A DNA stretch of 64,000 bases from Paenibacillus solanacearum. GTDB lineage: Bacteria; Bacillota; Bacilli; Paenibacillales; NBRC-103111. The stretch lies in the NCBI RefSeq assembly GCF_910593845.1, contig NZ_CAJVAS010000008.1:1-64000 (forward strand), given 5' to 3'. This document shows, in pieces, positions 25,854 through 36,000 of the stretch. The notes beneath the pieces are model-generated. The model worked only from the letters and a program-made list of their open reading frames with translations. It was not told the origin of the DNA and searched no databases. The position numbers and the translations under genes are program-made. How positions within the stretch are numbered: position 1 is the stretch's first letter; each line of letters begins with the position of its first letter.

Positions 25854-27053
25854 TTGTATATTTTGTATACGCATAACGATTTGGACGGTGTGGGCTGCGG
25901 CATTGTCGCCCGATGCGCATTCGGGGAAAAGGCAGAGATCCGCTATCACTCGGTCAGCGGGCTTAATCAGCAAGTCGAGCGGTTTCTGGAGCGAGGGAAA
26001 AAGAAAAACTACCTGTTCATTACCGACTTATCCGTGAACGAAGCCAACGAGCGGGGGATCGACGAATTCGTCAAATCGGGCGGGAAAGTCAGGCTGATCG
26101 ATCATCATAAATCGGCGCTTCATCTAAATGAATACAGCTGGGGTCATGTGCAGGTAGCCTACGACAACGGAAAGCTGGCTTCCGCTACGTCCCTGTTTTA
26201 CGAATATCTTGTCCAAAACGGACTGCTGAAGCCGTCGCAAGGCTTGGAGCAATTCGTCGAGCTTGTCCGGCTGTACGATACTTGGGAATGGGAACGCGAG
26301 GGCGAGCTTCAGGCGAAACGGCTGAACGATTTATTTTACATGGTATCGATCGAAGAGTTTGAAGAAAAAATGGCCGAACGCCTCGAAAGGGGAGGGGCGT
26401 TTTCGTTCGATGAATTTGAAGAAAAAATATTGGACATGGAAGAGGAAAAGATCGAACGGTATGTGCGCAGAAAAAAGCGGGAGCTCGTGCAAGCCCGCAT
26501 TCATAATCGTTACGTAGGCATCGTTCATGCGGAGTCGTATCACTCGGAGCTTGGCCATGAGCTCGGCAAGGATAATCCGCATCTCGATTACATCGCCATC
26601 TTGAATATGGGCGGCAAAAAAATCAGCTTTCGGACGGTTCACGATCAGATCGACGTCTCTGACATCGCCGGCCGGTACGGCGGCGGCGGGCACGCAAAGG
26701 CCGCAGGATGCCCCATGACGGAAGAAGCGTACCGGCTTTACGCTGCCGGAGCGTTTGCGCTCGAGCCGATGCGCGCGGATGCGGCGAACAATAAATTCAA
26801 TTTGAAGCATTCCGAGTACGGATCGTTGTATGAGAACCGGAGAGAGCAAAGCTTGTTCATTTTCAGCGTGGACAGCGGTTGGGCGGTCGATGTCGACGGC
26901 ACCGAACTGGAGGAGAGCTTTTCGACGTTTGAGGAGGCGGAATGGGTCGCCAAAAGGGACTATGCCGCATGGCTGGCCCGGGACGAAGCCTATATCGGCT
27001 ATTTGATGGAGCAGATGTCGAACCGAAGAGCAAGATCCTTGATGCTTGTGTAG
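25854..27053 (+). CDS. DHH-superfamily phosphoesterase
   Basis: A 399-residue protein with the DHH motifs THNDLDGVGC, FITDLSVNE and LIDHHKSA, and a C-terminal DHHA1 domain with RYGGGGHAKAAGC. Such proteins are manganese-dependent phosphodiesterases acting on short RNAs, pAp or cyclic dinucleotides. The charged insert at about 160-225 and the extra C-terminal 90 residues set it apart from NrnA (about 315). The TTG at 25854 is chosen because GGGAGG lies eight bases before it and the family begins MYILYTHNDLDG; the ATT-containing frame upstream has no site. Confidence 0.9.
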   Translation: MYILYTHNDLDGVGCGIVARCAFGEKAEIRYHSVSGLNQQVERFLERGKKKNYLFITDLSVNEANERGIDEFVKSGGKVRLIDHHKSALHLNEYSWGHVQVAYDNGKLASATSLFYEYLVQNGLLKPSQGLEQFVELVRLYDTWEWEREGELQAKRLNDLFYMVSIEEFEEKMAERLERGGAFSFDEFEEKILDMEEEKIERYVRRKKRELVQARIHNRYVGIVHAESYHSELGHELGKDNPHLDYIAILNMGGKKISFRTVHDQIDVSDIAGRYGGGGHAKAAGCPMTEEAYRLYAAGAFALEPMRADAANNKFNLKHSEYGSLYENRREQSLFIFSVDSGWAVDVDGTELEESFSTFEEAEWVAKRDYAAWLARDEAYIGYLMEQMSNRRARSLMLV

Positions 27054-27145
27054 AGGGAACGAGCTCAAAAATAACGTTGACGCATATAATGCTGCCCGCG
27101 TAAGGGAGCATAGGTCGAGCAAGCAACCGATCGATCGGAAACCTG

Positions 27146-27175
27146 AAGAAGCTGCCGGGCGCAGCTTCTTTTTTT
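27146..27175 (+). terminator. Terminator after the DHH gene
   Basis: AAGAAGCTGC and GCAGCTTCTT pair perfectly around CGGGC and are followed by a T-run. Confidence 0.88.
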
Positions 27176-27251
27176 GCGAGGGTTCAAGAAATGATCGGCA
27201 GCATCGCGAACGTATTTTTATGGAATGGGCTTCAAGCTGCTTTTTTAGGGA

Positions 27252-27290
27252 TTGACTCTCACGTTACGTTATACTTTAAAGTAAACGTTG
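27252..27290 (+). promoter_or_regulatory. MerR-type promoter of the TipA-like regulator
   Basis: TTGACT (27252-27257) and TAAAGT (27277-27282) are separated by 19 bases, and the spacer carries the palindrome ACGTTACGT. A long spacer with a central dyad is the hallmark of promoters activated by MerR-family proteins through DNA untwisting. The regulator gene begins 25 bases downstream, so this is an autoregulated promoter. Confidence 0.75.
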
Positions 27291-27306
27291 AAGGGAGGCA
27301 GGCGCA

Positions 27307-28050
27307 TTGAAAGTAAAGGAAGTTGCCGATTTGGTCGGAATCAGTGTGCGCACACTGCATCATTATGATGAGATCGGGCTGTTGGTCCCGGCCGAAACGA
27401 CCGAGTCGGGGTACCGGCTGTATTCGGAAGACAATTTGGCCATGCTGCAGCAAATTTTATTTTTCAGAGAGCTTGGCTTTCCTTTAAAACAAATCAAAGA
27501 CATGATCGAAAGTCCGTCCTTCGACCGCGAGGAGGCGCTGGCGCTCCATCGCAAAATGCTGCTTGCCAAGCGGGAGCAGCTGGACCGGATGATTGAGACG
27601 ATCGACAAAACGATGAGGCACGCGAAAGGAGAAATTGAAATGACGAATAAAGAGAAGTTTGCCGGGTTTGATTTCAGCCATAATCCGTTTGAGCAAGAAG
27701 CGCGGGAACGGTGGGGGAACCGGGCGGTAGACGAAGCGAATGCCAAGGTTGGCCGGATGTCCAAGGAGGAACAGCATGCGCTGGGCGATCGGATGAATGC
27801 AATATACCGTAACCTTGCATCGCTACGCCATTTGCCGCCGGATTCCGTGGAAGCCCAGGCAGGGATTCAGGCATGGTACGAATTCCTGCAAACCATGGGC
27901 CACTATACGCTGGAAGCGTTTAAAGGGCTCGGCCAAATGTACGTCGACGATGAGCGCTTCACGCGGAACATCGACAAGTTCGGCGAAGGCTTGGCTGCGT
28001 TCATGCGCGACGCCATGGCGATTTACGCCGATCGCGGCAAATCGCAATAA
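27307..28050 (+). CDS. MerR-family regulator with TipA-S antibiotic-binding domain
   Basis: A 247-residue regulator starting at TTG after GGGAGG. The N-terminal MerR winged helix (MKVKEVADLVGISVRTLHHYDEIG start) is followed by a dimerisation helix and a TipA-S domain (about 115-245) with NPFEQEARERWGN and a WYEFLQTMGHYTLEAFKGLG segment. TipA-S domains bind hydrophobic or thiopeptide antibiotics; B. subtilis Mta is a relative that drives drug efflux genes. No transporter gene follows directly. It most likely activates its own promoter at 27252-27282. Confidence 0.92.
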   Translation: MKVKEVADLVGISVRTLHHYDEIGLLVPAETTESGYRLYSEDNLAMLQQILFFRELGFPLKQIKDMIESPSFDREEALALHRKMLLAKREQLDRMIETIDKTMRHAKGEIEMTNKEKFAGFDFSHNPFEQEARERWGNRAVDEANAKVGRMSKEEQHALGDRMNAIYRNLASLRHLPPDSVEAQAGIQAWYEFLQTMGHYTLEAFKGLGQMYVDDERFTRNIDKFGEGLAAFMRDAMAIYADRGKSQ

Positions 28051-28068
28051 ACAAATGAAGCCAGCAGT

Positions 28069-28104
28069 TGCAGGCAAAGTCCATTTCGGGCTTTGTCTGT
28101 TTTT
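28069..28104 (+). terminator. Terminator after the TipA-like gene
   Basis: GCAAAGTCC and GGGCTTTGT pair with wobble around ATTTC, followed by a T-rich tail. Confidence 0.6.
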
Positions 28105-28223
28105 CTGCATACGGATGCGGGGCGGCTCCGCGTGCGCAAAAGGATCGCACAAAGGCATCCCGTGTGGTATGATGGCAGGAACAATGAGCGGCGGTCCGTC
28201 AGGCGCGGCCATGGAGGTTGACT

Positions 28224-28664
28224 ATGAGCGAGCAGTACAGCATCGAGGAACGATGTCCGACAGTGGAGGAATACAGGTCGATTTGCGCGTCGGTCGGTTG
28301 GGAAGGCGTCATCAATTTCGAAGCGGCGGCCGGCTCGCTAGCGCGCTCGCTGTATGGCGTCGTGGCCCTGCATAACGGAGAAGCGGTCGGCATGGGCCGG
28401 ATCGTCGGCGACGGGTATATTTATTTTTACTTTCAGGATATTGCGGTAAAGCGGGAGCATCAGGGAAACGGAATCGGCAGGCAGCTGTTGAACCGGATGA
28501 TGCGGTATATGCAGGAGCATGCGCCGGATCAGGCGTTCGCCGGTATTTTTGCTTCTTCCGAAGGGATGCGGTTGTATGAGCGGTGCGGGTTTCGGCGGGA
28601 GCCGGGTCTGACCGGCATGTTTCGCGTGATGACGGCGGCGCGGAACCTGGAGGAAGGGCGATGA
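28224..28664 (+). CDS. GNAT-family N-acetyltransferase
   Basis: A 146-residue acetyltransferase with the acetyl-CoA motif A VKREHQGNGIGRQLL and motif B LYERCGFRREPG. The acceptor substrate is unknown. The ATG at 28224 lies six bases after GGAGG; the TTG six bases earlier is too close to it. A HAD phosphatase follows 78 bases downstream in the same direction, so co-transcription is possible. Confidence 0.9.
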   Translation: MSEQYSIEERCPTVEEYRSICASVGWEGVINFEAAAGSLARSLYGVVALHNGEAVGMGRIVGDGYIYFYFQDIAVKREHQGNGIGRQLLNRMMRYMQEHAPDQAFAGIFASSEGMRLYERCGFRREPGLTGMFRVMTAARNLEEGR

Positions 28665-28742
28665 GCGATGCCGCTCCAAGAGCCGGATGTTTCACACGGT
28701 GCTCGGCTGCAAATCAAATGACGAAGAAAGCGAGTGGATAGG

Positions 28743-29543
28743 ATGAGAGTCGGAGCGATTGTGCTTGATCTGGACGGGACGCTGCTGAATGGTTCCAAGG
28801 AGGTAAGCCCGCGCAATCTCGAAGCGGTGCTGCAATGCGTCCGGCAGGGCATACCGGTGATCGTCGCTACGGCGCGGCCCCCGAGATCGGTGGCGGATAT
28901 GCTGCCGGAGCCGCTGCAGCAGCTCGACGCGATGATTTATTACAATGGCGCGCTTGTTATTTCCAGTAAGCACGGTACGAGAAGCCACTATCCGATCGAG
29001 GCCGGGCTCCTTGCCGAATTCATCGACGATTTAACAAGTACGGACGGCGATCCGTTCATTTCGGTAGAAATCGAAGACCGGTGGTACAGCATGAGAGAGC
29101 TCGATTACAATAAGCTGATGCATATCACAACCGGACCGCAGACGCTTCGACTGGAAGATATTCGTACCATGTCCGTGTCCAAGCTGCTCGTTTCGAATAT
29201 CGACGAGCCGCGGGTCCGCAGGCTGACCGAACAGTTCGGCAGTCGGGCGAATATCGTCGTGACCGATGCCGGGCAGCTCATACAAATCATGGGCAAGGAC
29301 GTGTCGAAAGAATCGGCGGTGGCGCGTCTGTGCGCAGAGTGGGGCATTCCGCTGCAGGAGGTTATGACATTCGGCGACGATTACAATGACATTGGATTGT
29401 TCCGGTCATGCGGCTATCCGGTGGCGATGGGCAATGCGATCGACGAGCTGAAGCGGATGGCGTATACGGTTACGGAGACGAATGACCAGGACGGAGTCGC
29501 CGCCGTGCTGGAGCGGGTGCTCGCCGCCCGTGCGGCCCGCTGA
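28743..29543 (+). CDS. Cof-type HAD-superfamily phosphatase
   Basis: A 266-residue type IIB HAD hydrolase. Motif I is LDLDGTLL (nucleophile Asp near residue 9), motif II the Thr in VATARPP, the Lys in GKDVSKESA, and motif IV GDDYNDIGLF. The alpha/beta cap lies between motifs II and III. Typical substrates are sugar phosphates or flavin/pyridoxal phosphates; the specific one cannot be told. A GTG at 28734 is an alternative start. Confidence 0.92.
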   Translation: MRVGAIVLDLDGTLLNGSKEVSPRNLEAVLQCVRQGIPVIVATARPPRSVADMLPEPLQQLDAMIYYNGALVISSKHGTRSHYPIEAGLLAEFIDDLTSTDGDPFISVEIEDRWYSMRELDYNKLMHITTGPQTLRLEDIRTMSVSKLLVSNIDEPRVRRLTEQFGSRANIVVTDAGQLIQIMGKDVSKESAVARLCAEWGIPLQEVMTFGDDYNDIGLFRSCGYPVAMGNAIDELKRMAYTVTETNDQDGVAAVLERVLAARAAR

Positions 29544-29591
29544 CGCCTTGCGGGGTGACGAGCCGCCTGCCGGACCGCTCCGAAAGCCTGG

Positions 29592-29957
29592 TTACCGCCG
29601 AGCTGCCATTCGGTTGCGTATATCGGCGGCCACTTCGGCAGGCCGATCGATTTGAAAGATGACGTATCTATATTTATCGTGTCCGTCCAATTCCATGTTG
29701 ATGAGATGATCCCTTTTCTCGTAGGACAGGAAATACCAGTCATTCGCATATTTGAAGCTGCCCTCGTAAATGTGAAGCGGCGCGATCGAGGTGCCGGGCA
29801 TGCGAAGCATCCACAGCGGCGCGTCGAAACCGTCGACAAACACATTTTTAATATGCCGGTAATCGATGGATACTTTCCACTTGAGAGCGAACAACCCGGT
29901 GAACCCGGTGAGATGCAAAATAAGATGCGTATCCGTGAACTGAACATGCCTTCCCAT
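29592..29957 (-). CDS. Small PH-like domain protein
   Basis: A 121-residue protein with alternating beta-strand pattern and a final helix (QIDRPAEVAADIRNRM), which resembles bacterial pleckstrin-homology proteins; this is a shape-based guess. No signal peptide or membrane helix is clear. AAGGAG precedes three consecutive ATGs (29963, 29960, 29957); spacing favours the second or third. It stands alone on the minus strand between two plus-strand gene groups. Confidence 0.6.
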   Translation of the reverse strand: MGRHVQFTDTHLILHLTGFTGLFALKWKVSIDYRHIKNVFVDGFDAPLWMLRMPGTSIAPLHIYEGSFKYANDWYFLSYEKRDHLINMELDGHDKYRYVIFQIDRPAEVAADIRNRMAARR

Positions 29958-30227
29958 CATCATCGCTCCTTGTGCCAGTTTGTTCTAAACTATACCATAA
30001 GTATGGACAAATCTCGAACCGCCAAGTCGTACATCGCCTGTTTCCGGCCGCTCCAGGAGCGCGCATCGCCGGCAGTCAGGGCGGTGTTTTTTGTGCTTGT
30101 TCAGCAGCGGCAACGGTTCATCGCACAGAGGTACTAGATGAATATAGTACTCAACAAACCTCGTCTTCGGGCTTACAATAGGGGGCAAAGCGATCATCGT
30201 GCGGATGGACGAGAGGAGAGTCTGTGT

Positions 30228-30488
30228 ATGCTGGACCGGGAGGAACGGATAAATAAATTGAGGGAATACGAGCGAGACTGTTATTCCATTTGCTACTATG
30301 TGCTGCAGTGCGAGGAAAGTGCCTGCGAAGCAGCGAAACATGCGCTCTGCCAGCTGTATCAGTCCGAACGCTTCTTCGCAGAGGACCCCGTTGCGGTACA
30401 ACAGGCATTGCGGAACGCATCGATCGCGTGCGCGCTTCAGCTGGGAGTTCACGTCATCTCTTTTTCGTCCCATGGGAAGGAATGGTAG
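30228..30488 (+). CDS. Small hypothetical protein with sigma-region-2-like helices
   Basis: An 86-residue, Cys-rich (six Cys) helical protein. The segment YERDCYSICYYVLQCEE followed by AAKHALCQLYQSERFF has the spacing of helices in region 2 of ECF sigma factors, but no region 4 is present and the match is weak. The ATG at 30228 is nine bases after GAGGAG; the frame is open further upstream to 30138 without a good site. It lies 63 bases before a DUF1080 gene. Confidence 0.5.
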   Translation: MLDREERINKLREYERDCYSICYYVLQCEESACEAAKHALCQLYQSERFFAEDPVAVQQALRNASIACALQLGVHVISFSSHGKEW

Positions 30489-30551
30489 CGGTGCAGGACG
30501 AATACATACCATTGAGGTTCCCTAAATCTTGGTTCGAACGGAGGAGTATGG

Positions 30552-31175
30552 ATGAATGCGCTGACGGAGGAAGAAGTACAATCGGGATATCGATTGCTGT
30601 TTGACGGAAAGACACTGCAGGGCTGGGCGGCGACCAAGCACCCCGAAGGATGGATCGTGCAGGAGGGGCATCTGGTATGCAAGGGCGAGAGCAACGGCTA
30701 TTTGCACACGCCGGATACGTTTGAGAATTTTACTCTCCAGGTGGAATACCGGACGGCGCCCAAAACGAACAGCGGCATTTTTTTCAGATGGTCCGATCTT
30801 AAGGATCCGGTGAACACGGGCTTAGAGATGCAAATATTGGACACGTATCACGAGGAGAAGACGAACAAGCACAGCTCCGGCGCATTGTACGATCTGGTCG
30901 CTCCGTCCTCGAATGCAGTCAAGCCGGCTGGGGAATGGAATCAGGCGATCATCACGTGCGACCGCAATAGGATACAGCTTCAGCTCAACGGCACGGTCGT
31001 CGTTGAGACCGATATCGACCAATGGGCGGTTGCCGGTAAAAATCCCGACGGGTCAGACAACAAATTCAAGTATGCCTGGCGCGACCGGCCGAGATCGGGA
31101 CATATCGGACTGCAGGACCATGGAGGCTATGCGGAGTTCCGCAATATCAAGCTGCTTCAACTTTCTCATGAATAA
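30552..31175 (+). CDS. DUF1080 (3-keto-disaccharide hydrolase-like) protein
   Basis: A 207-residue concanavalin-like beta-sandwich protein. Family features are GYRLLFDGKTLQGW at the start, FTLQVEYRTAPKTNSGIFFRW, GLEMQILD and a final HIGLQDHGGYAEFRNIKL. DUF1080 enzymes hydrolyse 3-keto glycosides or bind glycans; most are secreted, but this copy has no signal peptide. GGAGGAG lies five bases before the ATG. It opens a run of carbohydrate-related genes. Confidence 0.9.
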   Translation: MNALTEEEVQSGYRLLFDGKTLQGWAATKHPEGWIVQEGHLVCKGESNGYLHTPDTFENFTLQVEYRTAPKTNSGIFFRWSDLKDPVNTGLEMQILDTYHEEKTNKHSSGALYDLVAPSSNAVKPAGEWNQAIITCDRNRIQLQLNGTVVVETDIDQWAVAGKNPDGSDNKFKYAWRDRPRSGHIGLQDHGGYAEFRNIKLLQLSHE

Positions 31176-31246
31176 CATTTCAACTGCCATGCTTATCGTT
31201 TGAGCTGCGTTCACACCCAAGTGCCATGGATTAAACTTTTTTATTT

Positions 31247-31278
31247 AAGCTCACTGTTTTTGCCGGTGAGCTTTTTTT
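31247..31278 (+). terminator. Terminator after the DUF1080 gene
   Basis: AAGCTCAC and GTGAGCTT pair around a T-rich loop and are followed by seven T residues. Confidence 0.85.
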
Positions 31279-31441
31279 ATGAGAAAAACTTGATGTGATT
31301 TCTGAAAAACCTCTTATTTGTACTCACACTGCAAGGTAGCTGCATCAGAAAGTAATAAAAACTAGCTCATTCATTGGCTGGCGTACGCAGCGGATTCCGG
31401 CATATACTTCTACAGAGAAGTTACATGAGAGCCGGACGGTG

Positions 31442-32779
31442 ATGGCCATGGCAGCAAATACCGAAGGGTTGACGGGGCGGATCGTGACCGTGGATTCACC
31501 GGAATATGCGGAGGCGAGCCGCAGCTTCAACGCCCGCTTTCAGAAGCGGCCGCTTGTGATCGTGTACTGCCAGGTTACCGAAGATGTGGCCCATGCGATC
31601 CGATGGGCGCAGCGGCAGCGCGTCCCTTTCCGCATACGGTGCGGCGGACATAGCTATGAGGCGTACTCTGTCGTTGACGGGGGGCTTGTCGTTGATATTA
31701 GCGAGCTGCGGCAGCTTGCGGTCAACGTGCAAGCCGGAACGGCAAAGATCGGTGCGGGGTACCGGCTGCTGCCGCTGTACGAGGCATTGTCGAAATACGG
31801 CGTCGCGATTCCCGGTGGCACCTGCCCGACGGTCGGCGTGTCCGGGCTGACGTTGGGCGGCGGCTATGGACTGCTGTCGAGGCACTACGGCATGACGTGC
31901 GACAGCGTTATCGAGCTGGAGATGGTGAACGCCCGCGGCATCGTCATCCGGGCGAACGAACGGCAGCATCGCGAATTGTTCTGGGCGTGCAGAGGAGCCG
32001 GAGACGGCAGCTTCGGGATCATCACCTCGTTCACCTTCCGCGTGCAGCCGATCCGCGACGTAGCCTATTATTCGATGAAGTGGGACTTTGCCGACATGCC
32101 GCGCGTCGTTCGCGCTTGGCAGCAATGGGCGCCGCTGGCCGATTCGCGGCTGACGGCGCTGCTGAATGTATCCGCCCCGAAGCAGGGCGGCGTCTTATCC
32201 GTCGGCGTATGGATCGGCAGCGAGCAGGGACTCCGGGCTCAGCTCGGTCCGATGCTGACGCAAGTACCGCCCCAGTCACTGAACGTGCGGGCTGCGACTT
32301 GGCTGGACACGGCCCGTCATTTTGCGGGACAGCCGGTCGCACAGCAGGTGTTTAAAAATTCGTCGGCTTACGTGTACGAGCCGTTGTCCGATGCCGCGAT
32401 CGATACGTTACAGCGTCTATTGACGCAAGCGCCGGAAGGGTCGGACAATATGGTGTCGATGGACGCTTACGGCGGAGCGATCGGCCGTGTACCGTCCGAT
32501 GCGACGGCCTTCGTTCACCGGCAAGCGCGGTTTGTCATGCAGTATCAAGCATATTGGTACCGGCCGGAGGACGCTTCGAATAACACTCGTTGGGTTGAGC
32601 GGCTTCGTCAGGCCATGCTTCCGTATACGCGAGGGGCTTACAGGGATTATTGCGATGCGATGATTCCGGATTGGCAAGCGGCGTATTTCGGGCGTAATGC
32701 GGAAAGACTGAGGCGCGTGAAGCGGCTGTATGACCCGGAAAACTGGTTTCACTACGAACAGAGCATTCCGGAAATGTAG
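31442..32779 (+). CDS. Berberine-bridge-type FAD-dependent oxidase with two predicted covalent FAD links
   Basis: A 445-residue oxidoreductase of the FAD_binding_4/BBE family. RCGGHSYE (about residue 69) carries the His, and GGTCPTVGVSGLTLGGGYG (about residue 127) the Cys, that together bind FAD covalently at two points in glucooligosaccharide oxidases and BBE-like enzymes. The C-terminal BBE motif reads YCDAMIPDWQAAYFG and then RRVKRLYDPENWFHYEQSI. Likely substrates are sugars or alcohols, oxidised with O2. The ATG at 31442 has only a weak ribosome site; GTG at 31439 and ATG at 31448 are possible. Confidence 0.9.
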   Translation: MAMAANTEGLTGRIVTVDSPEYAEASRSFNARFQKRPLVIVYCQVTEDVAHAIRWAQRQRVPFRIRCGGHSYEAYSVVDGGLVVDISELRQLAVNVQAGTAKIGAGYRLLPLYEALSKYGVAIPGGTCPTVGVSGLTLGGGYGLLSRHYGMTCDSVIELEMVNARGIVIRANERQHRELFWACRGAGDGSFGIITSFTFRVQPIRDVAYYSMKWDFADMPRVVRAWQQWAPLADSRLTALLNVSAPKQGGVLSVGVWIGSEQGLRAQLGPMLTQVPPQSLNVRAATWLDTARHFAGQPVAQQVFKNSSAYVYEPLSDAAIDTLQRLLTQAPEGSDNMVSMDAYGGAIGRVPSDATAFVHRQARFVMQYQAYWYRPEDASNNTRWVERLRQAMLPYTRGAYRDYCDAMIPDWQAAYFGRNAERLRRVKRLYDPENWFHYEQSIPEM

Positions 32780-32835
32780 CTGAGCTGCAGCGGGGACATA
32801 AAGCTTCATCCATGCGTGCATATAAAGTGACTGCG

Positions 32836-32867
32836 AGCAAGCTGCCGGACCTCCCCGGCAGCTTGCT
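32836..32867. terminator. Strong hairpin after the BBE-like oxidase gene
   Basis: AGCAAGCTGCCGG and CCGGCAGCTTGCT pair perfectly over 13 bp around six bases. There is no T-run after it, so termination is likely but not textbook. Confidence 0.6.
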
Positions 32868-32920
32868 TCGTTATGGTCAACTATGTATTCGAGACACGAG
32901 GGAGGTCAGCAAACCTATTG

Positions 32921-33000
32921 TTGCCAAAAGTGAGTGATGACAAGTATAATAATCAAACCTGTAACATACTTGTTACATGATTGTTTATTTTTCAATCATG
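32921..33000 (+). promoter_or_regulatory. Promoter with two adjacent dyads before the heparinase-like gene
   Basis: TTGCCA (32921-32926) and TATAAT (32945-32950) are separated by 18 bases. Right after the -10 comes the perfect dyad TGTAACA-TACT-TGTTACA (32960-32977), then a second perfect dyad CATGATTG-N9-CAATCATG (32976-33000) that shares two bases with the first. The first overlaps the expected transcription start and is a good repressor operator; the second may be an RNA hairpin in the leader. Confidence 0.65.
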
Positions 33001-33023
33001 GAATCAAGGAGGAGACGGGTGTG

Positions 33024-36000
33024 ATGATAGCGAAAAAACGGTTTTTATCGATAGCGCTCTGTTTGCTGATGATCGCTCTCATGCTTACCATGACCGTACC
33101 GGTCGCAGGATCGGCGGCGGAAACTGAAGGAGAATGGATTATGCCTGATACGCTGGTTTACCGTTTCGGGAGCTCCCTTACGGAACGGACCGTATCTTTG
33201 GTCGGGGACCCGAAGGAGACGCCTGAGGTGACGGCGAAGCCGACCGGGGTCAAGATTGATTCGACGCTTGAGGCCGCTTCGCGTACGTTTGAATTCGATG
33301 TGCCGCAGACGGGCACCTACGCAGTGAAGCTAGGCGGCATGACCGCTACGGACGGCGGTACGGCAGACGTCAGCATCGATGGCGTGGTGCAGGGGCGGTA
33401 CAGCTTCTACAGCATGAACGGCCAGTATCCGCGGCCCGATCTTTCCGTAGCACAGCTTGAGCTTACGGCAGGCCGGCATACCGTTACATTGACGGTAACG
33501 GACAAAGGCAACGTCATCGGCGGCGGTACCGGGACGGCGATGTATCCGGCCCGGCTTGTTCTGACCGATCTTGATGCGGTGACGAACAGCAAGACGCGGC
33601 GCACGTACTATACGGAGGCGAAGCTCGCTGCGGCAAGGCACAACGTGCAGCAGTACGATTGGGCCGCCGCCCTTCGGGACGGCGTCGTGAACAAAGCGAA
33701 TACATATGCGTCGCTGGGATGGGAAGCAATCTGGAATCTCGTGCCGACGCAGGCCATTCCGCGCAGCTACAACACGAACCAGCTAACAGGGAACTTCAGC
33801 CCGGTATCCGGCGATCTGAAGCCATACGGCAACTATCCGTGGAAAGCGGACCCGCAGCGCGAGCCGTGGAAAATCGTCGACCCGGCCAGCGGCTACAAGT
33901 TCCCGACGAACGACTTCGCAGCCTATTACCGGAGCGGGCTGGACCGGCACGGCAGCTTTGACCCGAAACGGGCGGACAAAAGCCTGCTCGTCAATACGCT
34001 TTATCCGGAAAAAGGCCCGGATTGGGGCGTAGATGACGGCTACGGATGGGTCGACCCGGCGACGAACATGCGGTATACCTTTGTAGCGTATTACGCTCAT
34101 TGGTTCGCGTGGTACGGCGGTACGGCGATGATCAATGACGCGCTGAACAGCTTGCAAAGCGCCTATATCTACACGGGAGACGATAAGTATGCGCGAGCGG
34201 GCGCGGTGCTGCTCTCCCGCATCGCCGACGTATACCCGTCGATGGATACGGCGGAGTTCAGCAGCGCCGTCTACGTGAACTCCCATGGCGGCACCGGCGA
34301 CGGCAAAGTGGTCGGCTCGATCTGGGAAACGTCGCTTGTGAAGACGTTCATCGGCGCGTACGACGCGTTTTTCTCCGCTTATGACGATCCGGAGGTAATT
34401 GCGTTCCTCGAGGCGAAGGGGGAGCAGTACGATTTGCCGTTCAAGCAAAGTGCGGCGCACCTTCGCCGCAGCATAGAGGACGGCATTCTGCGCCAGGTGC
34501 AGCCGGGTATGCTGTGGGATCAAATACGCGGCAATAACGGTTTCCACCAAAGCGCGGTAGCGATGGCCGCCGTCGTGCACGACACGCTGCCGGAGACGAA
34601 GCAGTGGCTGGATTTTGTGTTCCGGCCGGGGACGTTCGTGAACAAAGTCCCGCGCCAGGTGACCGGCGGCAACGTCTTGTTCAGCATGGTGAACGACGTC
34701 GACCGCGACGGTCACGGCAATGAAGCGGGGCCGGGCTATAACCGGCTGTGGATCGGCAATTATTTGACGGTAGCCGACGTGCTGGACGGCTACGACCGCT
34801 ATGCGGCGGCCGACTTGTATGAGAACGTCAAGTTCCGCAAAATGTTCCAGGCGATGTACCCGCTCATCATGCTGGGAAAATATACGCCGTCGATCGGAGA
34901 CAGCGGCACGACCGGGCAGCCGGGCATTATGGTCGACAAAGCGCAATCGATCAAAGCGTTCGAGCGTTTCGGCGATCCCGTCTACGCGCAGCTTGCGTAT
35001 ATGCTGAACGGGAATAAGACGGACGGCATGCATTCGGATATTTATACGGCCGATCCGAATAAGGTCGCGCGCGATATTGAAGCCGTCATCCGGCAGCATG
35101 GTCCGCTCGACCTGGCCAGCGTCCAGTTGACCGGCTATGGCTTTGCCGGCTTGCGGGACGGCCGGGTGACCGGGCAAACCGACACGAGGCGCGGGCTATG
35201 GATGTATTACGGCCGCAGCGGCGGACACGGGCACCGGGATGCGCTCAATATTGGCCTGTACGGCTTCGGGCTGGATTTGGCGCCGGATCTCGGTTATCCG
35301 GAGCAGGCGAACGCCACTGACGTGAACCGGTTCGAATGGGTGCAAAATACGATCAGCCATAACACGGTCGTCGTCGACAAGCAAAAGCAGCTCGCCCAGT
35401 GGGACGGTACGCCGAAGCATTACGACGACAGCCCGATGGTGAAATGGATCGACGTCGAAGCGCCGGAGGCTTATGCCCAAACGAGCCTTTATCGACGGAC
35501 GACAGCGATGATCCAAGCGGACGACGCTAACTCGTACGCAGTCGATTTTTTCCGTGTGAAGGGAGGCCGTGACCATCATTTCAGCTTCCATGCCGCGGAA
35601 GGACCGGTCACGACCGAAGGCTTGAGCTTCACTGCACAGCCGGGCGGTTCGTATGCGGGGCCTGACATCGAATACGGCAAGCGGCCGGCGAGCGATAGCG
35701 TCACCGGATCCGGGTATAACGGCTCAGGGTTCCATTGGCTGAAAAATGTCCAGCGTGACAGTGCGCCTTCTGAGCGGTTCAGCGTCGATTATGACGTAAC
35801 CGACACCTGGCACGTGCTGCCGAAGGAAGAGAACATCCATATGCGCCTGACGATGCTGGGGCAAGTGGATGAGGTGGCGCTGGCGGACGGCGTCCCGCCG
35901 CAAAACAAACCGGGCAATCCGGCCAGCGTGAAGTACGTCGTCGCTCACCGCAGCGGCTCCGACTTGAGCAGCGCGTTCACATCCGTCCTCGAGCCGTACA

